A DNA stretch of 64,000 nt, taken from positions 416,967-480,966 of the forward strand of contig JAWLHE010000003.1 of NCBI GenBank assembly GCA_041690495.1, read 5' to 3'. This document shows, piece by piece, positions 8,012 through 16,254 of the stretch. Source of the DNA: DATAAP01 sp041690495. GTDB taxonomy: Bacteria; Pseudomonadota; Alphaproteobacteria; CACIAM-22H2. The notes beneath the pieces are model-generated. The model had not been told where the DNA came from, did not search any database, and worked only from the letters and a program-made list of their open reading frames with translations. Within the stretch, counting starts at the first letter, position 1. Every line of letters begins with the position of its first letter. The position numbers were made by a program, and so were the translations under genes.

Positions 8012-9136
8012 CTACAGACGCAAGGCCCAGACGCTGGTCGGACGATCGGGCTCGTCGGCGACCAGCAGCAGCGCGTCGCCGGCCGCGTCATAGACCATGT
8101 TGTAGTTCATGCCCGTGCGAAACGGCAGCCGGGCGTCGACACGCTGCGTCCATGCGTCCCGGTCCAGATCGTAGAGCCAGGTTTCCGACCACCCCGGCGC
8201 CGCGTGCGACGGAATGGGCGGCACATCGCCGCGGTCGATCAGGATTACGGTCTGGCCGAGTCGGGTGTGGAAAGCCATGGGGCGGTACTGCGCTTTCGGC
8301 GGGCGCTCGCCCGGGGTCGGCATTCTTTGGTGCCGCCCGGTGCCGGGCTGATAAACCACGATGTCGTTGCTGCCGGAATGGCTGCCGAAGACGACCAGCG
8401 CACGATGGCGCGTATCGAATACCGCTGCGTTATGGTAGCCGAGCAGGCCAGGGCCGGCGGCCTTGACCCAGCCGACCGGTCGCGGGCGCAATTCGAACAC
8501 GCCGTCGGACCGGTAGCCGAGGATCACCCGGCGGTCCGGGTCGTAGGCGGTGGCATACGGAAAGAAATGGACGGCCGGCTCGGCGTGGGCCTTCCATTGC
8601 CCGGTGCCGAGATCGAGCATCCAGGTGGGATGGCGCCGGATCTGCGGCCAGACATGGGCCAGCGCGTCGGTAAAGACGCCGGGCTTCAGGTGCTCGGGAT
8701 AGATGCTGACGACCAGCATGTCGTCGGCTTCGTGACAGGTGACGGCGCCGTAGGTGTGCATCGCCCAAGGATGCTCCGCGCCCGTGCCGGCGACGGGAAT
8801 GCCGGACCGGTTGACGCGATAGGTGGCCGGATCGTCGTCGGGGTAGAGCCGGCTCCAGCGCCATGTCCGCAGATCGAAGAACAGCGGCGCGTTGGTCCAG
8901 TCCTCGCCGTGCCCGTCGCTGCCGAACAGCACGATCCGGCGCCGGCGCGAGTCGAACGCGGCGCCGCCGTGGCGCTGGCGGCGGAAGCGCACCTCGTCCC
9001 CTTCCGCCTGCTCGTGGATCTTCGTCCAGCGCCCGCGCGGCAACTCGCCGAGAGACGATTCCGGGGCCGCCGCGCCGGCCCGGGCCATCAGCGGCGCCAG
9101 GCAGAGCCCGGCAAGCGTCTCGCGCCGTCCGATCAT
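8012..9136 (-). CDS. Tat-exported kelch-like beta-propeller protein, 374 aa
   Basis: Predicted periplasmic protein. The N-terminus GRRETLAGLCLAPLMARAGA is a twin-arginine signal. The mature part has recurring blade-like units (GGAAFDSRRRRIVLFG, HTYGAV, AAVFDTRHRALVVFGS, NMVYDAAGDALLLV) as in kelch/galactose-oxidase-like propellers. Catalytic residues are not evident. The ATG at 9136 is chosen over one at 9169 because it overlaps the upstream stop as ATGA (9133-9136), so it is translationally coupled to the beta-helix gene. The same pair of folds appears fused in the 819-aa protein at 20533-22992, which suggests a joint role, perhaps in binding or modifying exported polysaccharide. Confidence 0.8.
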   Translation of the reverse strand: MIGRRETLAGLCLAPLMARAGAAAPESSLGELPRGRWTKIHEQAEGDEVRFRRQRHGGAAFDSRRRRIVLFGSDGHGEDWTNAPLFFDLRTWRWSRLYPDDDPATYRVNRSGIPVAGTGAEHPWAMHTYGAVTCHEADDMLVVSIYPEHLKPGVFTDALAHVWPQIRRHPTWMLDLGTGQWKAHAEPAVHFFPYATAYDPDRRVILGYRSDGVFELRPRPVGWVKAAGPGLLGYHNAAVFDTRHRALVVFGSHSGSNDIVVYQPGTGRHQRMPTPGERPPKAQYRPMAFHTRLGQTVILIDRGDVPPIPSHAAPGWSETWLYDLDRDAWTQRVDARLPFRTGMNYNMVYDAAGDALLLVADEPDRPTSVWALRL

Positions 9137-10896
9137 CGCCTGAGCTCGTCCGGACGGGGGCCGAACCACGGGAGCGCGTCGCCGCGCTCGCAGCAGCCGA
9201 GGTCCGGTGCCTTTCCGGCAAAGCGCATGTTGAAGTTCGGCAGCTTCACCCCGCGATCGATCGCACGCGAATGGGTCCCCAGCCGCGGGTCGTGGGCGTT
9301 GCGGTCGAGGCGCTGCCGATGATTGGCGGGCGGCGCGAACGCGCCCGCGAACGTCCGGTGCGGACCCATGGTGAATGCGCCATACCTCGCATAGAGCCCG
9401 CCGCCGCGCGCCATCATCGCCGACCGGTAGGTCTTGTCGTTCCAGGTCGCGAACGGCCCTTGGCCGTATTCATAGCCGTCATTGTCGAAGTCGCAGCGCG
9501 ACATGGCCCCGGTGCTGCGCAGCGCGGGCGTGCCCGTGCCGACAAAGAGGTTGTTGCGGGTTACCACATCGCGGACCGTCTCGCCCTGGTTCAGGATGGC
9601 GAACGGCGTGCCGAACTTGACCGACGTATTGTGAAAGATCACCGCGCCCGCGGTCTCGTTGTGCAGCTTGAACGGCGTGTATTCGAGATTGAACAGAAGA
9701 TTGCGGAAGATATAGACGGGCCCGCCATGCGCCGGCTGCAGGCTGATCCCGGAAAAGCAGTTGGTGATCCGGTTGCGGAATACCCGAACATTCGTGTCCG
9801 AATAGTCCGCCTCGATGCCGTCATCGGTGCAGACGTCGATGTCGTTATTGTGGATGTCGCTAGCCGACAGGCGGCCGACGTCGCCATTATGGACCGCATC
9901 GCCGACATTGTGGATCAGGTTGTACGCGACCACATGTCCGGCGCCGGTGACCGTGACGCCATAGACTTTCTCGATGCCTTTCGAGCGCGGCCACCGGACC
10001 GTACCTGCGAAGACATTGTCGGCGACATAGAACCCCGTCGATTCGCGGTAGATCGCGCCGCGGCCGTCGAAACCGAGATGCTGTATCTCGAACCGGCTGC
10101 GCGTCGCGGACACGAAGTTCGCGCGGTCGGCTTTGACGAGCGTACGCGCTCCGCGCAAGGTCAGCCGGTCGAGCCACACATGCGCCCGACCGCCGAGATC
10201 TGCGAGAACGTCCGCCCCGCGCCCGTCGAGCACGGCGGACAGATCGGCAGGGCCGCGCACGATGATCGGGCGCTCGCGCGTCCCCGATACGGCCGGGCTC
10301 AACCCGCTTTCCGCGTAGGTCCCCGGACCCAGCAGCAACAGATCGCCCGGCCGCGCGCGCGCCAACGCGACCTTCAGCCCGCGAAACGGGTCGGACCGCG
10401 TGCCGCTGCCGCCCGCCGGCTGGCCCGGCGCGAGCGGCACGACATTGCGCGTCTGCATGCCGTCCGGCTCGCGCGGGATCGATGCCGTCTGCAGGCGGAG
10501 GCTCCGCACGGTCGAGCCGCCGTCCGGGTCCTCGAGCGCCAGACGCACGTCGTACGCGGTATCCGGCGTGAGATCGACGATGCTGCCGGCAAAGAGGTGG
10601 CCGCCGCGAACCGCATTGTCCGGCGAGACACGGTCGTTGTGCGTGCGGAAAAGCGGATAGGCCTGCGTCCACGTTTCCGCGCCGGACTTGCGATACGCCA
10701 CCCCGATCGTGGCGTTCCGGTTCCTGTCGCCCACGACCGGCCAGCGGATCGCGAGCGCAGTCGGCGTTGCCGGTTCGGCGACCACGGTCGCAGGGCTGGC
10801 AGCGTCCTCGGAGCCCTGCGCCGCGACGCCGGGGGCGAGGATCGCGCAACCGGCCAACGTCAGAAAACATCCTCGAATGCGCAATGGCCGATGCAT
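9133..10896 (-). CDS. secreted right-handed beta-helix protein with Fn3-like N-domain, 587 aa
   Basis: Has a signal peptide (cleavage near residue 26, after GVAA), then a fibronectin-III-like segment (about 40-137, ending in LTPDTAYDVRLALED) and a parallel beta-helix (about 165-520) with Asn-ladder repeats such as GVTVTGAGHVVAYNLIHN, SASDIHNNDIDV and VFRNRITNCFSGI. This architecture is shared with pectate lyases and alginate C5-epimerases, so a polysaccharide lyase or epimerase acting in the periplasm or outside the cell is plausible. The DDGIEADYSD stretch is a possible catalytic or calcium site, not proven. Coupled to the kelch-like gene downstream; 95 bp separate it from the upstream decarboxylase. 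Confidence 0.85.
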   Translation of the reverse strand: MHRPLRIRGCFLTLAGCAILAPGVAAQGSEDAASPATVVAEPATPTALAIRWPVVGDRNRNATIGVAYRKSGAETWTQAYPLFRTHNDRVSPDNAVRGGHLFAGSIVDLTPDTAYDVRLALEDPDGGSTVRSLRLQTASIPREPDGMQTRNVVPLAPGQPAGGSGTRSDPFRGLKVALARARPGDLLLLGPGTYAESGLSPAVSGTRERPIIVRGPADLSAVLDGRGADVLADLGGRAHVWLDRLTLRGARTLVKADRANFVSATRSRFEIQHLGFDGRGAIYRESTGFYVADNVFAGTVRWPRSKGIEKVYGVTVTGAGHVVAYNLIHNVGDAVHNGDVGRLSASDIHNNDIDVCTDDGIEADYSDTNVRVFRNRITNCFSGISLQPAHGGPVYIFRNLLFNLEYTPFKLHNETAGAVIFHNTSVKFGTPFAILNQGETVRDVVTRNNLFVGTGTPALRSTGAMSRCDFDNDGYEYGQGPFATWNDKTYRSAMMARGGGLYARYGAFTMGPHRTFAGAFAPPANHRQRLDRNAHDPRLGTHSRAIDRGVKLPNFNMRFAGKAPDLGCCERGDALPWFGPRPDELRR

Positions 10897-10991
10897 CTCA
10901 GTCCCCCAATCTCCGATCAGGACCGAAGCCGGATCCCTGCGACCTCATCCCGGATGACGCCTGCATACGGGCGACTATGCCGCCGCGCGGC

Positions 10992-12227
10992 CTAGACCAG
11001 AACCTCTGCCGGCGCCGGATGGCTCAGAAACATGGTCGGGCTGGCGGTCAGTCCATAGGCGCCCGACTGGAACACGGCTATGAGGTCGCCGATCTCGCCG
11101 CGCGGCAGCTCCAAGCGGTCGGCGAGCAGGTCGAGCGGCGTGCACAGGCAGCCGACCACGTTCGCGGTCTCGCTCGCCGGGAGGTCCATCTTGTTGGCGA
11201 TCGCGACCGGATAGTTCTTGCGGATAATCTGGCCGAAATTGCCCGAAGCTGCGAGCTGATGATGGAGGCCGCCGTCGGTGACGAGGAAAACCTGTCCGCG
11301 CGATTCCTTGCGGTCGATGACGCGCGCGATATAGACGCCGGCTTCGCCGACGATGTAGCGCCCGAGCTCGACGACGATCCGCGCCTCCGGCAGACGCTTC
11401 TGCAGCGCAGGCAGGATTTCCGCGAGGCCACGCCCGACCGCCGCGAGATCGAGCGGCTTCTCGCCGGGAAAATACGGAATCCCGAAGCCGCCGCCGATAT
11501 TGACGACCTTCACGGTCTCGGGTGCCGCATCGGCAAGGCGGATGGCGAGATCGATAGTCTTCTTCTGCGCCTCGTAGAGCGCCTCGGCGCGCAGGTTCTG
11601 CGAGCCGCTGAAGATATGGAAGCCCTCGAACTCCAGGTGGCGTCTGTCGAGCCGCGACAGGAGTTGCGGCACGCACTCGGCGTCGATGCCGAACTGCTTC
11701 GGCCCGCCGCCCATCTTCATGCCGGACGACTTGAGCTCGAAATCCGGGTTGACGCGAATCTCGATGCGCGCCCGCGTCTTCTGCGCGGCGGCGAACTCGG
11801 CCGCGGCGGCGAGCTCGGTTTCCGATTCGATCGACAGCAGGATGCCCGCGGCCACCGCCTGGGCGATCTCGCCGCGCGTCTTGCCGGGGCCGGCGAAGCT
11901 GACCCGCGCCGGCGGCATCGTGCTGTCGAGCGCCGTCTTCATCTCCAGCGCCGACGCGACGTCGAAGCCGTCGACGAGGCCGGCGAGATGCTGGACGACG
12001 GCCGGCATCGGATTGGCCTTGATCGCGTAATTGAGATGGACCGATTTCGGCAGCGCCCGCCGCAGAGCCTCGATTCGCGCGGTGATGAGCTTGCGGTCAT
12101 AGGCAAAGAACGGCGTGCTGCCGATCCGCTCCGCCAGCCGCGTCACAGGAATGCCGCCGATCTGCAGGCAGCCGTCCTGGACGACGAAGCCATGCGCCGG
12201 GCGCGCCGGAGCCGGCGGCGCGTTCAC
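10992..12227 (-). CDS. PLP-dependent decarboxylase, exosortase A system-associated (TIGR03099-like), 411 aa
   Basis: Fold-type III (alanine-racemase-like barrel) decarboxylase related to diaminopimelate and ornithine decarboxylases. The Schiff-base lysine is Lys70 in NYAIKANP. The glycine-rich phosphate loop is in VVNIGGGFG, and the C-terminal partner-site cysteine lies in VVGCLCTPLDLLADR. Substrate is unknown; an amino acid, possibly one activated by the adjacent ligase, is the usual suggestion for this family. The GTG start at 12227 overlaps the ligase stop (GTGA), so the two are translationally coupled, a pairing conserved in XrtA loci. Confidence 0.92.
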   Translation of the reverse strand: MNAPPAPARPAHGFVVQDGCLQIGGIPVTRLAERIGSTPFFAYDRKLITARIEALRRALPKSVHLNYAIKANPMPAVVQHLAGLVDGFDVASALEMKTALDSTMPPARVSFAGPGKTRGEIAQAVAAGILLSIESETELAAAAEFAAAQKTRARIEIRVNPDFELKSSGMKMGGGPKQFGIDAECVPQLLSRLDRRHLEFEGFHIFSGSQNLRAEALYEAQKKTIDLAIRLADAAPETVKVVNIGGGFGIPYFPGEKPLDLAAVGRGLAEILPALQKRLPEARIVVELGRYIVGEAGVYIARVIDRKESRGQVFLVTDGGLHHQLAASGNFGQIIRKNYPVAIANKMDLPASETANVVGCLCTPLDLLADRLELPRGEIGDLIAVFQSGAYGLTASPTMFLSHPAPAEVLV

Positions 12228-13816
12228 GCCGCACCCATGGAGAACAGCTCGCCGATTTCCTGCGAAAGCAACTTGCGATCCATCTTGCCGTTCGGGTTGC
12301 GCGGCAGCACCGGACGCTCGACGATCTTGTGCGGCACCATATAGGGCGGGACCTTTGCCTTCATCGCCTGGATGACGGCGGCGGCGTCAAGCGCGCCGGA
12401 GGCCGGCGGCGTCGCGATCACCACGATCGCCTCGCCGAGCACGGGATGCGGCGCTCCGAACGCCACCGCCTCGCCGACCAGGCCGGTCGCATAGATCGCC
12501 TCCTCCACCTCCGTCGGGCTGACGCGGTAGCCGGACGTCTTGATCATCTCGTCACGGCGCGAGACGAAATAAAGGAAGCCTTCCTCGTCCATGCGCACGG
12601 TGTCGCCCGACCACACCGCAAGCTCCGGGATCACCAGGCCGGGAGTCTGGTTCGGCACCGGCTTGAAGCGTTCGCGGGTTTTTTCCGGATCATTCCAGTA
12701 GCCCATCGCGACCAGCGCGCCGCGATGCACCAGCTCGCCCGGCTCGTTGGGCGCGCACGGTTCGCCGTTGGGGCGAACCACCAGGATCTCCGCATTCGGA
12801 ATTGCCTTGCCGATCGAATCGGGCCGGCGATCGAGTTCGCCGGGATCGAGATAGGTCGAGCGGAACGCCTCGGTCAGGCCGTACATCAGGAAGATCTGCG
12901 TCTTCGGCAGGCCCTGGCGCAGCCTGTCGAGTGTTGCGCGCGGCATGCGGCCGCCCGTGTTGGTGCAATAGCGCAAGGCTTTCGCGCAGCCGCTGAGGTC
13001 GAGCTGCGCCAGCTGGATCCACAGCGGCGGCACGCAGGCCAAACCGGTGATCTTCTCCCGGACCACCGCCTTTGTGACGTCCTGCGGCAGCAGGTAGTTG
13101 ATCAGCACGGCGCACGCGCCGACGTTGAAAGCCGTGCTGAGCTGGCTGAAGCCGGCATCGAAACTGAGCGGCAGCACGGAAAGGATACGGTCGTCGGGCG
13201 TATTGCCGAGATACTGGCTGACGCTTTTGGCGCCCGCGACCATGTTGCGGTGGGACAGCACCACGCCCTTGGGCAGGCCGGTGCTGCCGGAGGTATAGAG
13301 GATCGACACCATGTCGACGTCGATCACGCGGTGCGGTTCGGCCCGGCTCGCCTCGCCCCGGTGCATCAGGTCGGCCCAGGTCAGCGTATGGCAGCTCGCC
13401 GTCTTCCACGCTTCGGCCGCCTTGTCGACCAGCACCACCGAGCGCACATCGGGGAATTCGCCGAAGTTCAGCTCGAGCCCATTGAGGCGGTCGGCAGAGG
13501 TGACGAAGAAACGCACATTGCAATCGCGCAGGATGTGGCCGACCTGACGCGCGCGCAGCAGCGGATTGATCGGGACGAACACGCCGCCCGCCGCGGCGGC
13601 CGCGAACATGGCGACGACCGTCTCCAGGCGCTTCTCGAGATAAATTCCGACGCGGTCGCCCCGCCCCAGCCCGGCCGCGAGCAGCCCGCGCGCCGCGGTC
13701 CGCACCTGTGTTGCGAGCGCCTCGTAGGTGAGCGTCTCGCCGGCATAGGACAGCGCCGGGGCCGCCGGCGCCCGCACGGCGCTGTTGAAGATAAGTTCCG
13801 GCAGCAGTTCTGACAT
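12224..13816 (-). CDS. AMP-forming acyl-CoA ligase-like enzyme, exosortase A system-associated (TIGR03098-like), 530 aa
   Basis: ANL-superfamily adenylating enzyme. The P-loop-like motif YTSGSTGLPKG is at 174-184, the hinge region is SGDTVRMDEEGFLYFVSRRDEMIKTSGYR-like (AMP and hinge contacts), and the catalytic C-terminal lysine is in NPNGKMDRK near residue 513. It should activate a carboxylate as an adenylate and load it on CoA or a carrier protein. A lone acyl carrier protein (14112-14363) diverges from it across a 295-bp gap and is the obvious candidate acceptor. It heads the minus-strand operon that runs to 4741. Confidence 0.92.
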   Translation of the reverse strand: MSELLPELIFNSAVRAPAAPALSYAGETLTYEALATQVRTAARGLLAAGLGRGDRVGIYLEKRLETVVAMFAAAAAGGVFVPINPLLRARQVGHILRDCNVRFFVTSADRLNGLELNFGEFPDVRSVVLVDKAAEAWKTASCHTLTWADLMHRGEASRAEPHRVIDVDMVSILYTSGSTGLPKGVVLSHRNMVAGAKSVSQYLGNTPDDRILSVLPLSFDAGFSQLSTAFNVGACAVLINYLLPQDVTKAVVREKITGLACVPPLWIQLAQLDLSGCAKALRYCTNTGGRMPRATLDRLRQGLPKTQIFLMYGLTEAFRSTYLDPGELDRRPDSIGKAIPNAEILVVRPNGEPCAPNEPGELVHRGALVAMGYWNDPEKTRERFKPVPNQTPGLVIPELAVWSGDTVRMDEEGFLYFVSRRDEMIKTSGYRVSPTEVEEAIYATGLVGEAVAFGAPHPVLGEAIVVIATPPASGALDAAAVIQAMKAKVPPYMVPHKIVERPVLPRNPNGKMDRKLLSQEIGELFSMGAA

Positions 13817-14111
13817 TTGGACCGTTCGAGACGCCGTGTCGGTCGCGAAGACTATTGTAGGTTTATGGTAAATTTCTAGTGAAACCCGGCAGGGAAGCCG
13901 GCGCCGGCGAGATTGCCCCGGACCGGTTTAAAATTCTCACTCCGGCAAGGAGAATGTCGGGCACGGGGCATGGCAGCACCGTTGAAAGTGCGCCGTCGGA
14001 TCGCCTATGACATCGCTGGCCGCGAAAGCCAGGCCGCCTTGGTTAATTTTTAACCGCTACGCATTAGTGAATGCGCCGACGCTTGCTCCAGACAGGGGAC
14101 ATCTCAAAGCA

Positions 14112-14363
14112 ATGGCCACGATCGACGAGATCAAGAACATACTGGGCGAGTCCCTGCAGCTCGGCGAGCGCGCCAGGGCCTTCACCAGCGATACCCGCCT
14201 GCTCGGCAGCGTTCCCGAACTCGACTCCATGGCGGTCCTGACCGTTCTCACCGCGATCGAGGAGCATTTCGGCATCACCGTGGCCGACGACGACGTCAGC
14301 GCCGACACTTTCGCCACGGTCGGCAGCCTGTGCGACTACGTCCAACAGAAACTCGCCGCCTGA
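14112..14363 (+). CDS. acyl carrier protein, 83 aa
   Basis: Stand-alone carrier protein of the phosphopantetheine-binding family. The attachment motif is LDSM with Ser39 as the predicted site, followed by helix II AVLTVLTAIEEHFGI and the acidic VADDDVSADTF segment. Length (83 aa) is typical. The ATG at 14112 is preferred to one at 14007, because the 35 residues between do not resemble the family and the ACP helix I begins at ATIDEIKNIL. It is divergent from the ligase/decarboxylase operon and convergent with the Asn-synthetase-like gene, suggesting a dedicated carrier for those enzymes rather than the fatty-acid ACP. Confidence 0.9.
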   Translation: MATIDEIKNILGESLQLGERARAFTSDTRLLGSVPELDSMAVLTVLTAIEEHFGITVADDDVSADTFATVGSLCDYVQQKLAA

Positions 14364-14388
14364 CCCGCCGAGCCATCGCCGGGGCCGG

Positions 14389-16242
14389 TCAGCCCGGGCC
14401 GCGATGGGCGTTGAGCCAGCATCCGAGCATCATCAGGTCCCAGACCATGGCGCCATGATAGGCGGCATGTCCGACCTCGTGTTTGCGCAGAGCCTCGTCG
14501 AGAAATGCCGGTTCGAAGAGCCGGTAGGCCTTCAGCGACGCGATCGCGTCGCCGGCGAGGGCGCGCAGGCGCCCGCTGCGCAGCCACGGGCCATAGGGTA
14601 GGCCGAAGCCGTGCTTGGTCTTGGTCAGGGTCGCCTCGGGCAGGAAGCCGCGGCAAGCTTCCTTGAAGAAGTGACGCAGCTTGAACCCGTCGATCAGCAG
14701 CTCGGGCGGCACTTTGGCCGAAAATTCGACGAACTCGTCGTCGAGCAGCGGGAACTTGACCGCGACGCCGGCGATCTCGCACATCCGCCGCACCTTGCGC
14801 AGATCGTCGTCGGCCAGGATGAGCTGCAGGTCGAGATGCATCATGCGATGCAGGATGTCCTGCGAGGGCGTGCGGTGATAGACCTCCTCAAGTGTCGCCT
14901 GCGGATGCCCAACATCGATTGTACGCGCGACATCGGGCAGGAAGATCTGCGTTGCGCTCGTCCCGGCATAGAGGTTGTGCGCTTCCATGCGGAACGGCAA
15001 CGGTATGTTGGCCTGCTCGATGTACCGCCAGAGCTTGCGCAGCGGCATGATCGCATCGCGCAGCGGCATGTTGCCGACCACCGGTTCGATGAGACCGCGG
15101 CGCAGCCAGCCGGGGACCATCGCGTAACGTTCGAAGATCTTCTGCTTCGCATAACGCGCGTTGCCGCCGAAAAGCTCGTCACCTCCGTCTCCGGCCATCA
15201 GCAGACGGATGCCGTTCTGCTGCGCCAGCCGGGCGCAGTAATAGACCGGCACGGCCGATGCGTTGCCGAACGGCTCGTCGTAGCCTGCGGAGATGATCGG
15301 AATCGCCTCGGCAACATCGTCGGGCGTCACGTAGTATTCGTAATGCGCGGCGCCGAAATGTTTCGCCGAGATGCGGGCGTACTCCATCTCGTCGTAGCCT
15401 GGCTCATCGAAACCGATCGTGAACGCAGGGGTCGGCCCGATCGCGCGCTCGGCCATCAGGCCAACCACCGTCGAGCTGTCCAGCCCTCCGCTCAGGAAAC
15501 TCCCGACCTGACCGGCGGCGCCGTCGAGCGCGCGATCGAGCGAGCGCCGCGCAACCGTTAGCATTTCGACGCCGAGCCGGGCCGCATCTCTCGAACCGTC
15601 GAGTGCATATGGCACCGCCCAGTATCGGTCTACTTCGATCTGGCCGCGCTCGAACCAGATCGACTGGCCCGGCATGAGCTTGCGCTGGTCGCGATAGATC
15701 GTCTGCGGCGACGGCACCTTGCTGAACCACAGGTAGCTGTAGATCGCCTGCGGATCGATCTCCGACGCGCTCTGCGGGTGTGCGCGGACGGCATCGGCCG
15801 AGGAGCCGAAGATCAGGCCGCGCCCGCCGGTCGCGTAGCACATCGTGCGCGTGCCGAGCCGGTCGATCGCGACCAGCGCCCGCTCATTCGCCGCATCGAT
15901 CACGGCGATGACCGCATGGCCATGCACCGCCTTCGGCAGATCGCGCCCGAGCCGCTTGTACCCGCGAATGAGCGCTGCGGCATGGCCATGCACCCGTGCG
16001 ACCTCGGCCAGCTCGCGATCGCGCCAGATCGGATAGCCCTCGCTTGCTGCGAGAAGCGGCCCGTCGGCGAGGATAGACATGGCGCCGACGTCGCCCGCGA
16101 CGCCGAGCGCCGCCCCGCCGGCATGCTGCGCCGCGGTCGTGACGTTCTGCCCGTATTTCATGGCGGCGCACATCGTGCCGACCAGTCGATCCGACTGCGC
16201 GTCGCGCTCGAGTCCCCCGATCCAGCCGCAAATCCCTGACAC
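14389..16242 (-). CDS. divergent asparagine-synthetase-like protein, 617 aa
   Basis: Two-domain protein of the asparagine synthetase B superfamily. The synthetase half is intact, with the pyrophosphate loop SFLSGGLDSSTVVGLMA and the AGDGGDELFGG motif. The glutaminase half is degenerate. The cysteine is at residue 5 (MSGICGWIGG) rather than residue 2, and the RGPD and YN-x-E signatures seen in the amidotransferase at 48342 are missing. The GTG at 16242 lies 8 bp after an AGGGGG ribosome site; the TTG at 16248 is too close to it. The gene is 12 bp downstream of a GNAT-like gene, same strand. It may use ammonia or another amine, or form an amide bond as beta-lactam synthetases do. Confidence 0.85.
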   Translation of the reverse strand: MSGICGWIGGLERDAQSDRLVGTMCAAMKYGQNVTTAAQHAGGAALGVAGDVGAMSILADGPLLAASEGYPIWRDRELAEVARVHGHAAALIRGYKRLGRDLPKAVHGHAVIAVIDAANERALVAIDRLGTRTMCYATGGRGLIFGSSADAVRAHPQSASEIDPQAIYSYLWFSKVPSPQTIYRDQRKLMPGQSIWFERGQIEVDRYWAVPYALDGSRDAARLGVEMLTVARRSLDRALDGAAGQVGSFLSGGLDSSTVVGLMAERAIGPTPAFTIGFDEPGYDEMEYARISAKHFGAAHYEYYVTPDDVAEAIPIISAGYDEPFGNASAVPVYYCARLAQQNGIRLLMAGDGGDELFGGNARYAKQKIFERYAMVPGWLRRGLIEPVVGNMPLRDAIMPLRKLWRYIEQANIPLPFRMEAHNLYAGTSATQIFLPDVARTIDVGHPQATLEEVYHRTPSQDILHRMMHLDLQLILADDDLRKVRRMCEIAGVAVKFPLLDDEFVEFSAKVPPELLIDGFKLRHFFKEACRGFLPEATLTKTKHGFGLPYGPWLRSGRLRALAGDAIASLKAYRLFEPAFLDEALRKHEVGHAAYHGAMVWDLMMLGCWLNAHRGPG

Positions 16243-16254
16243 GTCCAATTCCCC

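Noticed and set aside
13971..13987. Sigma-54-like sequence TGGCAGCACCGTTGAAA upstream of the ACP gene
   Set aside because: Spacing is right but the -12 box is TTGA and lacks the essential GC.
14007..14111. Longer N-terminus for the acyl carrier protein
   Set aside because: The extra 35 residues have no ACP similarity and would precede the conserved first helix.
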